A stretch of 64,000 nt of DNA, from NCBI GenBank assembly GCA_963745975.1, contig CAVUZJ010000004.1, positions 62,001-126,000 on the forward strand, given 5' to 3'. Origin of the DNA: JAKAWQ01 sp963745975 (GTDB lineage: Bacteria > Pseudomonadota > Alphaproteobacteria > Acetobacterales > Acetobacteraceae). Below are positions 27,401 to 34,752 of the stretch, piece after piece. How positions within the stretch are numbered: position 1 is the stretch's first letter; each line of letters starts with the position of its first letter. A model generated the notes under the pieces. That model saw nothing but the letters and a program-made list of their open reading frames with translations. It ran no database searches and was not told the origin of the DNA. Position numbers and translations under genes: made by a program.

Positions 27401-27573
27401 GTCGAAGGATCGGCGCCGGGCAGGCTTGCCGAGACGACGATGGTCGGGAAGTCGACGTTCGGGAGCGGCGCGATCGGCAGCAGCGGATAGGCGGCGATGC
27501 CGACCAGCAGGATCGCCATCATGACGAGCGAGGTCGCGATCGGGCGGCGGATGAACGGAGCGGAGATGCTCAT
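24454..27573 (-). CDS. RND multidrug efflux permease (MdtB/AcrB-like)
   Basis: 1039 residues, full RND length with two 6-helix halves and two large periplasmic loops. The start MSISAPFIRRPIATSLVMMA is typical. The proton-relay Asp pair sits in IGFVVDDAIVMLENIF; GVGALLILL and LLIGIVKKNGIMLVDFA are the TM10 region of the second half. It forms a trimer and works with the adaptor 49 bases upstream and a TolC-type outer-membrane protein not found here. The MdtABC-like end of HAE-1 is the best match. Confidence 0.94.
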   Translation of the reverse strand: MSISAPFIRRPIATSLVMMAILLVGIAAYPLLPIAPLPNVDFPTIVVSASLPGADPSTMASTVATPLERQIGEIPGVSQMTSISVEGSTSVTVQFTLDRSIDSAAQDIQEAINAAAGQLPKDLPNPPTYRKINPADAPVLILAVQSDALPLTTVDNYADVVLSQQISQLSGVAEVFISGQQTPSIHVQVDPAKLAGMGLTLEDVRNMILNATVDNPKGTINTAHRGFAVNTNDQITEAAAFNNVILAYRNGAPIRVSDIGRAVDGPQNELIAGWQNGHRGVQLIIFKQPGVNVISTVDRVMAALPRLEASIPPSIHVSVVVDRSLDIRAAVSDVQFTLLLAVGLVIMVVFVFLRSIWATIIPAVTIPIALLGTFAMMYLAGYSIDNLSMMGLTIAIGFVVDDAIVMLENIFRHIEEGMPPVEAALQGAGEIGFTIVSISASLIAVFLPILLMGGIVGRIFREFAVTVSMAVAVSAFVSLTLTPMMASRFLRHEAKHGAVYRAAERGFQGLAAFYRVTLGIALRHRFITLMVFFATMGFSAYLYVVIPKGFFPPQDVGLLVGTLEGSQGASFAEMENLVAAANRIVQSDPVVTTYSVSLGAGIAGQTSNDARYYINLKPFGERTVSAQDVIAQLRPKFNRLVGGQMFLQAAQDVNVGGLISRTQYQYTLQDANLDELYQWAPKVLAKLHTLPMLRDLATDQQMSGLAATLTIDRDEAARYGITPAAIDNILDDAFGEREVTQYFTQTNAYYVILEVLPSFQASLATLNELYVPSSTGAPVPLNNLVHFDPNKVVPLSVSHANQFPSVTLSFNLAEGTAIGNAVNAIQKAIATLDPPASLAGSFQGTAAAFQSSLASQPYLIAAAIVAVYIILGILYESYILPLTILSTIPSAGVGALLILLAVHYDLSVIALIGILLLIGIVKKNGIMLVDFAITAERRDGKPPLEAIREACALRFRPILMTTMAAIFTGLPLMLSHGAGSELRRPLGYTMVGGLAVSQILTLYTTPVVYLYLDRLQRWLAPSHARHYPALAAKLGANAD

Positions 27574-27622
27574 GCGGCGCGAACCAGGACGCGACCGGCC
27601 CCATCACCGGGCATATCCGCGC

Positions 27623-28786
27623 TCAGCTCCCCGCCTCGATGCTCACGCGCGTGCCGTCGTCGAGCCGCGACTGGCCGTCCAGCACGACCTCGGTGCCCGC
27701 CGGGACGCCGCTTGCGATGACGGCGGTGTCGCCCTGCTCGATCGTTTCGGTGACAGGCTGGCGCATCACGGTCCCGTCCGCGCGGACGAGATAGACATAG
27801 AGCCCGTCCGGCCCGTGCTGCACGGCGCGCGAGGGCAGGGTGAGGACGTTCTGGAGCGTGTGCAGCAGGAGCCGCACGTTGACGAACGCGTCGGGCCAGA
27901 GGGTCTCGTCGGGGTTCGGGAAGATGGCCTTCATCTGGATCGTGCCGGTGCTCGGATCGACCATGTTGCTGATGGTGGCGAGCGTGCCGCGATCGAGCAC
28001 GCGCGCCTCCGCGCCTTCGCTTACGGCGAGAACGGCGAGCCGACCCTTGGCGGACGCGTCGCGCACGGGCGTGATGTCCGCCTCGGGCAGCGTGAAGATC
28101 ACGCTGATCGGCTTCATTTGCGTGATGGTGACGATGCCGGTGGGCGCGTCGGCCTGGATGAGGTTGCCGGGATCGACGGCCCGGAGGCCGAGGCGCCCCG
28201 AGATCGGCGCGGTGATGCGGGTGAACTCGAGATTGAGCCGCGCCTGCTCGATCGCCGCGGCATCGGCACGCAGCGCCGCAGTGAGGCCGAGCACGAGGGC
28301 GCGCTGGGTATCCATCTGCTGCTGCGAGGCGAAGTTCTGCTTCACGAGCGTGGTGTAGCGGGCGAGGTCGGCCTGGGCGTTGGCGAGCGCGGCTTGGTCC
28401 TCGGCCTGCTTGGCGTTCGCCTGGTCGAGCACCGCCTGATAGGGGCGCGGATCGATGAGGGCGAGCACGTCGCCTTCCTTCACCTCCTGGCCCTCGGTGA
28501 AGGGCGTCTCCTCGAGCGTGCCGCCCACCTGCGCCTTGATCACCACCGTGTTGAGGGCCTGCACTTGGCCGAGACCTATGAGGTAGACGGGTACGTCCGC
28601 GCGGGTGACGCGGGCGGCGGTGACCGGGACGGAAGGACTTCGCGAGGATGGGCTCTGGGCGCGGGGAGCGCCGCCGCCGGTGGACAGCAGCACCAAGCCG
28701 GCGATCGCTCCGGCCGCCACCAGGGAGGCCAGGAGATGCCGCACGCGCGCAGCCGGCGGGGTGCCCGGCGAAGGTGCGTCCTTCAC
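27623..28786 (-). CDS. RND periplasmic adaptor (MdtA-like)
   Basis: 387 residues: a leader or membrane anchor (HLLASLVAAGAIAGLVLLS), a lipoyl half-motif at QVGGTLEETPFTEGQEVKEGD, a helical hairpin rich in Ala/Gln (residues about 110-190), the second lipoyl half at FTRITAPISGRLGLRAVDPG, then beta-barrel and membrane-proximal domains. It links the RND pump to the outer-membrane channel. It is the first gene of the pump operon; its promoter lies in 28787-28968. Confidence 0.93.
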   Translation of the reverse strand: MKDAPSPGTPPAARVRHLLASLVAAGAIAGLVLLSTGGGAPRAQSPSSRSPSVPVTAARVTRADVPVYLIGLGQVQALNTVVIKAQVGGTLEETPFTEGQEVKEGDVLALIDPRPYQAVLDQANAKQAEDQAALANAQADLARYTTLVKQNFASQQQMDTQRALVLGLTAALRADAAAIEQARLNLEFTRITAPISGRLGLRAVDPGNLIQADAPTGIVTITQMKPISVIFTLPEADITPVRDASAKGRLAVLAVSEGAEARVLDRGTLATISNMVDPSTGTIQMKAIFPNPDETLWPDAFVNVRLLLHTLQNVLTLPSRAVQHGPDGLYVYLVRADGTVMRQPVTETIEQGDTAVIASGVPAGTEVVLDGQSRLDDGTRVSIEAGS

Positions 28787-28968
28787 CGTGCCGCCCCCAA
28801 GCTGCAGCTCCCTGATGGTCTCATCGGCATCAAAAGGCCCGGATCCCTAGCGCGCTTGGCCTTCCCTCATTGGGCGTCATTGTTGCTTTTCCGTGGCCGG
28901 GAAGCCAACGGCGATTTGCAACGCAATGTTGCCCGATAAGGCGGTGAGACCCGGGGACAAGGTAGGGA

Positions 28969-29541
28969 TCAGGACGGGCCGAGCCCGAGGGCGGCACGGA
29001 ACCGGTGCTGGAGGAAGGCGCCGTCGCGCGGGGGCAGGAAGCGTGGGGGCTCGCCCGCCGCGATCCTGACCACGGCGAAGAGCGGCTCGGAGCGCAGGCG
29101 CAGGCGAAGCGGCTCGAGCTCGGCCTCGGTCGTGACCGTGGCGGTCGCGCGCCAGCCGCAGGAAGCCGCCGCCGCCGCGAGATCGGTCCCGAGCGAGGTA
29201 TGGCTCTGCTGGGACCCGGTTTCGCCGTAGCGTCCGTTGTCGAAGACGGCGATGGCCAGATTGGGCGGCGCCGCGGCGGCGATGGTGGCGAGCGCGCCGA
29301 GCCCCATCAGCATCTCCCCGTCCCCGGTGAGCACGAGCACCCGGCGGGCGGGGCGGGCAAGGGCAAGGCCGAGCCCGATCATCGCCGCACCCCCCATCGC
29401 GCCCCAGAGATAGAAGCTGAGGTTGCGGTCTCCGGCGGCGCCGGCGTCGTAGGTCGTCGAGCCGAGGCCGGTGACGACGAGCATGTCGCCGGGATCGCGG
29501 AGCAGCGCGGCGGCGACCGCCCGCCGTTCGAGGGAAGCCAT
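28969..29541 (-). CDS. TPP enzyme, pyrophosphate-binding (beta) subunit, sulfopyruvate/phosphonopyruvate decarboxylase-like
   Basis: 190 residues from ATG 29541. It contains the TPP/Mg motif GDGEMLMGLGALATIAAAAPPN ending in FDNGRYGETGSQ, the GDG-x(about 25)-N pattern. It is the length of the ComE-type beta subunit. The alpha partner is the gene 5 bases upstream. Such pairs decarboxylate 3-sulfopyruvate or phosphonopyruvate to aldehydes. No sulfonate or phosphonate genes are adjacent, so the substrate is open. Confidence 0.85.
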   Translation of the reverse strand: MASLERRAVAAALLRDPGDMLVVTGLGSTTYDAGAAGDRNLSFYLWGAMGGAAMIGLGLALARPARRVLVLTGDGEMLMGLGALATIAAAAPPNLAIAVFDNGRYGETGSQQSHTSLGTDLAAAAASCGWRATATVTTEAELEPLRLRLRSEPLFAVVRIAAGEPPRFLPPRDGAFLQHRFRAALGLGPS

Positions 29542-29546
29542 GGGGC

Positions 29547-30089
29547 TCACTTGCGGAATTCCTTGGCGCCGATCAGGCGCTGGGAGAAGAGCACCGCGAC
29601 CGGCACGGAGCTGTCGAACGCGAGGGACGCGGCGGCGGCGACCATGGCGGGCGCTTCGTCCGCATGGTCCGCGCGATGCACATGCACGCCCATGGCGGCC
29701 AGAACGGTGGGCGTCGCCGAGCCCATCGGCACCTGCCACGGATTGAACTCGCCCCACTCGCCGCGCATCGTCACCAGGGCGAGGAACGGCATCCGGCAAT
29801 TGACGATCAGCGAGAGCATGTTGATGCAGTTGCCGACGCCGGAGGACTGCATCAGCAGCACCGCGCGCTCGCCTCCGAGCCAGGCGCCGGCGGCGAGGGC
29901 CACGCCCTCCTCCTCGGTGGTCAGCACGACAGCCCGCATCGCGGGGTCGGCGTGGGCGCGGACGATCAGCCGCGCGTGCCCCGCGTCGGGCACATAGCCC
30001 ACCTGGCGGATGCGCGCGGCCTGGAGGGCGGCGAAGACGGCGTCAGGCCACGCCTGCAACTCGGTCTCTTGTGCCGTGGTCTCTTGCAT
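29547..30089 (-). CDS. TPP enzyme, PYR (alpha) subunit, sulfopyruvate/phosphonopyruvate decarboxylase-like
   Basis: 180 residues from ATG 30089 (AGGGAGCC upstream; a start 10 codons earlier is possible). The catalytic Glu that activates TPP lies in TTEEEGVALAAGAWLGGERA, followed by LLMQSSGVGNCINMLSLIVN, the classic ComD-type block. With the beta gene it makes a two-subunit decarboxylase. The operon diverges from an acyl-CoA dehydrogenase, which hints at a small catabolic unit. Confidence 0.87.
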   Translation of the reverse strand: MQETTAQETELQAWPDAVFAALQAARIRQVGYVPDAGHARLIVRAHADPAMRAVVLTTEEEGVALAAGAWLGGERAVLLMQSSGVGNCINMLSLIVNCRMPFLALVTMRGEWGEFNPWQVPMGSATPTVLAAMGVHVHRADHADEAPAMVAAAASLAFDSSVPVAVLFSQRLIGAKEFRK

Positions 30090-30207
30090 GAGGGCTCCCT
30101 TCCGCCGCCGATGCTGCAATCGATGGTGCCTTGGCGGCGCATCGCGGGCAACGCGGGTTGCGCGCCCAACTTGCCTGCGGTCTCATTGGGCGGTCAGGAG
30201 GGAGCGA

Positions 30208-31377
30208 ATGGACCAGGTGGCGGGTGTTGGCGTGGCGCACGGAGAGATCCGTGAGGAGGTCGCAAAACTGTGTGCGCGCTTTCCCGGCGAGTATTGGCGG
30301 GAGATGGACCGCGAGCGGGCCTATCCGAGCGAATTCGTCCGCGCGCTCACCGAGGCCGGCTATCTCGCCGTCCTGATCCCCGAGGACTATGGCGGGGCAG
30401 GGCTGCCGCTTTCGGCCGCCTCCGCGATCCTCGAGACGATCCACGCCGAGGGCTGCAACGGGGCCGCCTGCCACGCCCAGATGTACATCATGGGCACCAT
30501 CCTGAGGCACGGATCGGCGGCGCAGAAGGAGGCCTACCTGCCCAAGATCGCCTCCGGTGCGCTCAGGCTGCAGGCCTTCGGCGTGACCGAGCCGGGCAGC
30601 GGGTCGGACACCACTGGCCTGCGTACCTTCGCCCGCCGCGAGGGCGATCACTACGTCGTGAACGGGCAGAAGGTGTGGACCAGCCGGGCCGAGCATTCCG
30701 ACCTGATGCTGCTGCTCGCCCGCACCACGCCTAAGGAGCAGGCGAAGCGGCGCACCGAGGGGCTTTCGACCCTGATCGTGGATATGCGCGCGGCCCTCGG
30801 CGCGGGGCTCACGATCCGGCCCATCCGCACCATGATGAACCACAATTCCTGCGAGGTGTTCTTCGACAATGTCGTGGTGCCGGCGGAGAACCTGGTGGGC
30901 GAGGAAGGGCAGGGGTTCCGCTACATCCTGGACGGGATGAACGCCGAGCGGCTGCTCATCGCCTCCGAATCAATCGGGGACGCGAAATGGTTCATCGCCC
31001 GGGCGGTTGCCTACGCAAAGGAGAGAAAAGTGTTCGGCCGGCCGATCGGCCAGAACCAGGGCATCCAGTTCCCGATCGCGCGGGCGCATGCCGAGATGCG
31101 TGCGGCCGAGCTGATGCTGCACGAGGGGCTCGGGCGTTTCGAGGCGGGCGCGGCCTGTGGCGAGGAGGCGAACACGGCGAAGCTGCTCGCCGCCGATGCC
31201 GCCTGGGCGGCGGGGGAGGCTTGCCTGCAGACGCATGGCGGCTACGGGTTCGCGGAGGAATACGACATCGAGCGCAAGTACCGCGAGGCGCGGCTCTATC
31301 GCGTGGCGCCCATCAGCACCAACCTTATTCTGTCCTTTATCGCCGAGCATGTGCTCGGCCTGCCCCGCAGCTACTGA
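30208..31377 (+). CDS. acyl-CoA dehydrogenase family protein
   Basis: 389 residues from ATG 30208 (GGAGGGAGC just upstream; the open frame extends further 5'). Standard fold: a helical N-domain with PEDYGGAGLP, the FAD-binding beta domain with FGVTEPGSGSDTTGLRT and WTSRAEHSD, and a helical C-domain with RKVFGRPIGQNQGIQFPIA, QTHGGYGFAEEYDIERKYRE and an end RSY. In QTHGGYGF.EEYDIER the catalytic-base position of many medium-chain members is E of EEYD. It oxidises an acyl-CoA with FAD; chain specificity is unknown. Confidence 0.92.
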   Translation: MDQVAGVGVAHGEIREEVAKLCARFPGEYWREMDRERAYPSEFVRALTEAGYLAVLIPEDYGGAGLPLSAASAILETIHAEGCNGAACHAQMYIMGTILRHGSAAQKEAYLPKIASGALRLQAFGVTEPGSGSDTTGLRTFARREGDHYVVNGQKVWTSRAEHSDLMLLLARTTPKEQAKRRTEGLSTLIVDMRAALGAGLTIRPIRTMMNHNSCEVFFDNVVVPAENLVGEEGQGFRYILDGMNAERLLIASESIGDAKWFIARAVAYAKERKVFGRPIGQNQGIQFPIARAHAEMRAAELMLHEGLGRFEAGAACGEEANTAKLLAADAAWAAGEACLQTHGGYGFAEEYDIERKYREARLYRVAPISTNLILSFIAEHVLGLPRSY

Positions 31378-31387
31378 AGCCTGCGGC

Positions 31388-32197
31388 TCAGCCGCCGGGC
31401 CGGAATATACCGGACGCGATCACGACGGGCCTTGCCCGGTAGGAGGCGAGGCTCCGTCCGTAGAGGGAAGCGGTACCGAGGAGCGGGCGGTTGGAGAGCA
31501 TGAAGCCGCCGGTGCGGCCGGCGAAGGGACCCGATTGGGGCAGCATCGGCGGCGCGGCCGCCATGTCCGGCATCGGCGGGGGCGTGAGCGGGCCGGAGGG
31601 CAGGCTCGCCGGCACATTGGCGGCCTCGCGGAGCCCGGCCGGCCAGGCGGCCAGGACCTTCCGCTCATAGGCATAGCCGATGGCGGGCGTGGTCGAGTGG
31701 TAGAAGGCGGCGGCCTCCGGCCAGCTTCCCGTCTCCACGTGAAGCTCGCGGAGGAACTTGGCGGCGTAGGCGGTGTTGCTTGGCGGGTCGAAGGCCTCCG
31801 CCAGTGTGCGGAATGCGTGCGGGTGGTGGAGCAGGTTGACCTGCATGCAGCCGACATCGATCGAGCGGATGCCGGCGGCCTGGAAGGAGCGGACCGCCGC
31901 AATCGCGGCCGCCTTGGTGGGGTAGAAATGCCCATCGCCGTCGGCGTCCACCGTCCACGGCCAGGGAAGGTAGGCACCGGTGACGGGATCGCGGCGGCCG
32001 CTCTCCACCTGGCCGATCGCGCCGAGGAGGCCCAAGGGAATGGCGAAGCTGCGCTCCGCGCTGGCGATGCCGGCGCGGCAGAGCTGCCCGGGGCGCGGCG
32101 GGAGCGCCCAAGGCTCCGCCGCCGCCGGGGGGGCGAGCAGCCAGAGCAGCAGGAGCGGCAGCACCAGATGCTGCGCGCGGGAGGCAGGCCGAGCCAC
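31388..32197 (-). CDS. exported lytic transglycosylase (SLT domain)
   Basis: 269 residues from GTG 32197, which gives a clean signal peptide (HLVLPLLLLWLLAPPAAAEP); the frame is open to TTG 32227. The SLT fold shows the catalytic Glu in IGQVESGR, then DVGCMQVNLLHHPHAF and the late YHSTTPAIGYAYERKVLAAW tyrosines. It cleaves peptidoglycan glycan strands in the periplasm, with possible remodelling or secretion roles. The last 70 residues are Pro/Gly-rich and variable. It converges on the acyl-CoA dehydrogenase (10 bases between stops). Confidence 0.85.
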   Translation of the reverse strand: MARPASRAQHLVLPLLLLWLLAPPAAAEPWALPPRPGQLCRAGIASAERSFAIPLGLLGAIGQVESGRRDPVTGAYLPWPWTVDADGDGHFYPTKAAAIAAVRSFQAAGIRSIDVGCMQVNLLHHPHAFRTLAEAFDPPSNTAYAAKFLRELHVETGSWPEAAAFYHSTTPAIGYAYERKVLAAWPAGLREAANVPASLPSGPLTPPPMPDMAAAPPMLPQSGPFAGRTGGFMLSNRPLLGTASLYGRSLASYRARPVVIASGIFRPGG

Positions 32198-32297
32198 GCC
32201 GCGAGGGTGCCATGGCCGGGTTAGCAAAGCCTTGCCGGCCTGCCCTTAACGATCTCGTGAGCCGCCCCGAAGAATTTTGCCGCAGCGCAAAAAACCC

Positions 32298-32326
32298 TTG
32301 CGCGGGGGCATGCAAGCGCTTAGTTT
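32298..32326 (+). promoter_or_regulatory. sigma70-like promoter for the small RNA
   Basis: TTGCGC (32298-32303) and TAGTTT (32321-32326) are separated by 17 bases, a good sigma70-type spacing. It points rightward into a short transcript that ends at a perfect intrinsic terminator, with no open frame in between. No experimental start site is known to me. Confidence 0.5.
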
Positions 32327-32331
32327 CCGCA

Positions 32332-32420
32332 TTGCAGCAGTACGGCGATGCCGGGCTGCCTGCTTTTCTTGGACGTTTCCTCCCTAAACTTGGCGGCGCC
32401 AAAAGCGCCGCCATTTTTTT
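32332..32420 (+). ncRNA. candidate trans-acting small RNA with CCUCC motif
   Basis: About 89 nt between a sigma70-like promoter and a U-tailed terminator, on the strand opposite both flanking genes. The 5' part can fold (GCAGC near 32335 with GCTGC near 32356). The middle is an unpaired pyrimidine-rich stretch with TTTCCTCCCTAAAC, an anti-Shine-Dalgarno element of the kind seen in alphaproteobacterial sRNAs. The 3' end is GGCGGCGC-CAAAA-GCGCCGCC then ATTTTTTT. This architecture is that of an Hfq-type sRNA. The assignment rests on architecture only. Confidence 0.6.
32392..32420 (+). terminator. intrinsic terminator of the small RNA
   Basis: Perfect 8-bp stem GGCGGCGC/GCGCCGCC (32392-32399 and 32405-32412), loop CAAAA, then A and seven T (32414-32420). 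It is the only textbook U-tailed terminator I found in the window, and it points rightward, away from the orientation of both neighbouring genes. Confidence 0.85.
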
Positions 32421-32439
32421 GTGTCCGGCCCGCCCCGCG

Positions 32440-33312
32440 CTATGCGGGAAAAATCTTCCCGGCGCCGTTGCCCAGGCCGAGCAGCAGCCGCTCGATGCCC
32501 TCCCGCAGCGGGACGAAGCCCGCCACCCGCTCGATCCGCTCCTCGTCCATGTAGAGGTCGCGGGCGATCTCGAGCTGGAGCGCGTGCACGCCTTCCCGCG
32601 GGCGTCCGTAATGGCGGGTGATGTAGCCGCCGGAATAGGGATCGTTGCGGCGCACGCGGTAACCGAGGCCGGCGAGGATCTCCTCGACCAGCCGCACGGC
32701 TCGCTCGGCGCAGGTCGTGCCGTGGGCGTCGCCCAGGACGAAGTCCACGCGGCGGCCGGCTTGCGTGGGCAGGGCCGGCATGGAGTGGCAGTCGATCAGA
32801 AGGCAGGCGCCGAAGGCTTTGCGGGTCTCGTCGATCAGCGCGGTGAGCGTGGCGTGGAAGGGCTCCCAGCAGCAGCGGATGCGCGCCTCGGCCTCGGCGA
32901 AGGAGAGCTTGTCGCGGTAGATCACCGAGCCGGAGGCGACGACACGGGCGATGGTGCCGAGGCCGGCGCCGATGCGGGGGCTCACGCTGTTGACCCATTC
33001 GGGCAGGGGCTCGGAGAACATCTCGGGGTCGAGCTCCCAGGGCTCGCGGTTGGCGTCGCAGAAGGCGCGCGGGAAGCAGGCGGCGATCAGCGGCGCGCCA
33101 TGGCGCGGAGCGGCGGCGAAGAGCTCGTCCACGAAGCTGTCCTCGCTCTTGCGCAAGGAGAGCGGGTCGAGCCGCGCGGCGGCGAGGAAGGCCGGCGGAT
33201 AGTCCCGGCCCGAATGGGGCGAGGCGAAGACGAGCGGCATCGTCTGGCGCGCCGGGCGGTGCAGCGCGAACGGGGGCGGGCCGGTGCGGGAGGCGAGGGG
33301 CGGCAGATCCAT
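32440..33312 (-). CDS. N-formylglutamate amidohydrolase family
   Basis: 290 residues from ATG 33312 (ATG 33351 would add 13). Motifs: FASPHSGRDYP (metal His), SEDSFVDELF, ACLLIDCHSMP and ITRHYGRPREGVHALQLEIAR, which give the zinc ligands and catalytic Glu of the HutG/FGase family. The known reaction is hydrolysis of N-formylglutamate to glutamate and formate in histidine breakdown. No hut genes are near, so a related N-formyl amide could be the substrate. Confidence 0.9.
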   Translation of the reverse strand: MDLPPLASRTGPPPFALHRPARQTMPLVFASPHSGRDYPPAFLAAARLDPLSLRKSEDSFVDELFAAAPRHGAPLIAACFPRAFCDANREPWELDPEMFSEPLPEWVNSVSPRIGAGLGTIARVVASGSVIYRDKLSFAEAEARIRCCWEPFHATLTALIDETRKAFGACLLIDCHSMPALPTQAGRRVDFVLGDAHGTTCAERAVRLVEEILAGLGYRVRRNDPYSGGYITRHYGRPREGVHALQLEIARDLYMDEERIERVAGFVPLREGIERLLLGLGNGAGKIFPA

Positions 33313-33401
33313 CAGGCCCGGAAGTGAAGCCGCTCGGCGGCTTCTTGTCATCAGGGAACAAGCCTTGCCGCCCCTTTGGGGGCCGGGCTAGAAGCGAAAG
33401 G

Positions 33402-33476
33402 GGGCGTGTAGCTCAGCGGGAGAGCACCACCTTGACACGGTGGGGGTCCCAGGTTCGATCCCTGGCGCGCCCACCA
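33402..33476 (+). tRNA. tRNA-Val (anticodon GAC)
   Basis: 75 nt including encoded CCA. Acceptor GGGCGTG/CGCGCCC, D-arm TAGCTCAGCGGGAGAGCA, anticodon stem CCACC/GGTGG around TTGACAC (anticodon GAC), T-arm CCAGG-TTCGATC-CCTGG. All stems pair, with one G-T in the acceptor. Confidence 0.97.
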
Positions 33477-33501
33477 TTTCCGCGGGAGTTCCCTTCCGGG
33501 A

Positions 33502-34704
33502 TCAGGAGAGCGCGTTGCAGAAGCGGCGCAGGCGCTCGAGAGCGGTCCTCAGGCGGTCGGTCGCCAGCGCGTAGGTGATCCGGAAATAGGGCGAGAGGCC
33601 GAACGCGCTGCCCGGGACCATCACCACGCCCGCGTGCATCGCGGCGGAGTGGACGAAATCGGTATCGCTCGTAACAAGGGCTCCGTCGGGCGCGCGCCGC
33701 CCGAGCACGCCTCCACAGCCGGCGAAGAGATAGAACGCGCCATCCGGGGGCGCGCAGGTGATGCCGGGCATCTGGTTCAGCGCTTCCACCGCGAGGTCGC
33801 GGCGTTCGCGGAACACCGCGACGTTGCGCTCAAGGTACGGCTGCTCGCCGAGCAGCGCTTCGACGGCCGCTGCCTGGGAGATGGCGTTGGGCGGGCCCGC
33901 AATGTTGCCGAGGATCTTGCTCATCGCCTGGATCGCGGGACGCGGCCCGGCGGCGAAGCCGAGGCGCCAGCCGGTCATGACATAGCCCTTGGAGAATCCG
34001 TTGGTCACGACGACGCGTTCGGCGAGGTCGCGATCGATTGCGGCGAACGAGACCGGCTTGGCGCCATTGTAAAAAATATGCTCGTAGATCTCGTCGGTGA
34101 GCACCCACACGCGCGGATGCCGCCGCAGCACCGGAAGCAGGGCTTCCATGTCTTCGCGGCGGTACACCGCGCCGGTCGGGTTGTGCGGGCTGGTGATCAC
34201 CAGCACGCGCGTCCGCTCGGTGATCGCGGCCTCGAGCGCGTCGGGCTGCAGGCGGAAGCCGGAAGATTCCGGGCACGGGACGAAGACCGGCGAGGCGCCG
34301 ACGATGCGCGCGACTTCCGGATACGAGACCCAATAGGGCGCGGGCACGATCACCTCGTCGCCCGGATCGGCGAGCGCCATCATCGCGGCGAGCAGGAGCG
34401 GCTTGGTGCCGTTGGCGACCACGATCTGCTCGGGCGGATAGTCGAGGCCGTTGTCGGCGGCGAGCTTGCGCGAGATCGCGCGCTTGAGATCGGGTGTGCC
34501 GTCGGTCGCGGTGTATTTGGTGATATCGTCGCGGATCGCGCGGATGCCGGCTTCCTTGATGTTGTCGGGCGTCGCGAAATCGGGCTCGCCCGAGGAGAGC
34601 GCGATGATCTCCCGCCCCTCCGCCGCGAGCTGGCGCGCGAGCGCAGTCATCTTGAGCGTGCCCGACGGCGCGAATTGGCCAACCCGCCCCGCGAGCTCCC
34701 CCAT
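33502..34704 (-). CDS. aspartate aminotransferase, class I fold type I
   Basis: 400 residues. Motifs of the alphaproteobacterial/thermophile AspAT (subgroup I-gamma): LSSGEPDFATPDNIKEA, ITSPHNPTGAVYRREDM, LTDEIYEHIFYNG, and the PLP lysine in NGFSKGYVMTGWRLGF, with a substrate-carboxylate Arg in YFRITYA. It transfers amino groups between aspartate and oxaloacetate/glutamate and may also accept prephenate. It stands alone, convergent with nothing and downstream of the tRNA. Confidence 0.93.
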   Translation of the reverse strand: MGELAGRVGQFAPSGTLKMTALARQLAAEGREIIALSSGEPDFATPDNIKEAGIRAIRDDITKYTATDGTPDLKRAISRKLAADNGLDYPPEQIVVANGTKPLLLAAMMALADPGDEVIVPAPYWVSYPEVARIVGASPVFVPCPESSGFRLQPDALEAAITERTRVLVITSPHNPTGAVYRREDMEALLPVLRRHPRVWVLTDEIYEHIFYNGAKPVSFAAIDRDLAERVVVTNGFSKGYVMTGWRLGFAAGPRPAIQAMSKILGNIAGPPNAISQAAAVEALLGEQPYLERNVAVFRERRDLAVEALNQMPGITCAPPDGAFYLFAGCGGVLGRRAPDGALVTSDTDFVHSAAMHAGVVMVPGSAFGLSPYFRITYALATDRLRTALERLRRFCNALS

Positions 34705-34752
34705 GCGACCGAGTTCTCCGTTTTTCCGAACCGCAGCGTCGCGAAGCCGAAG

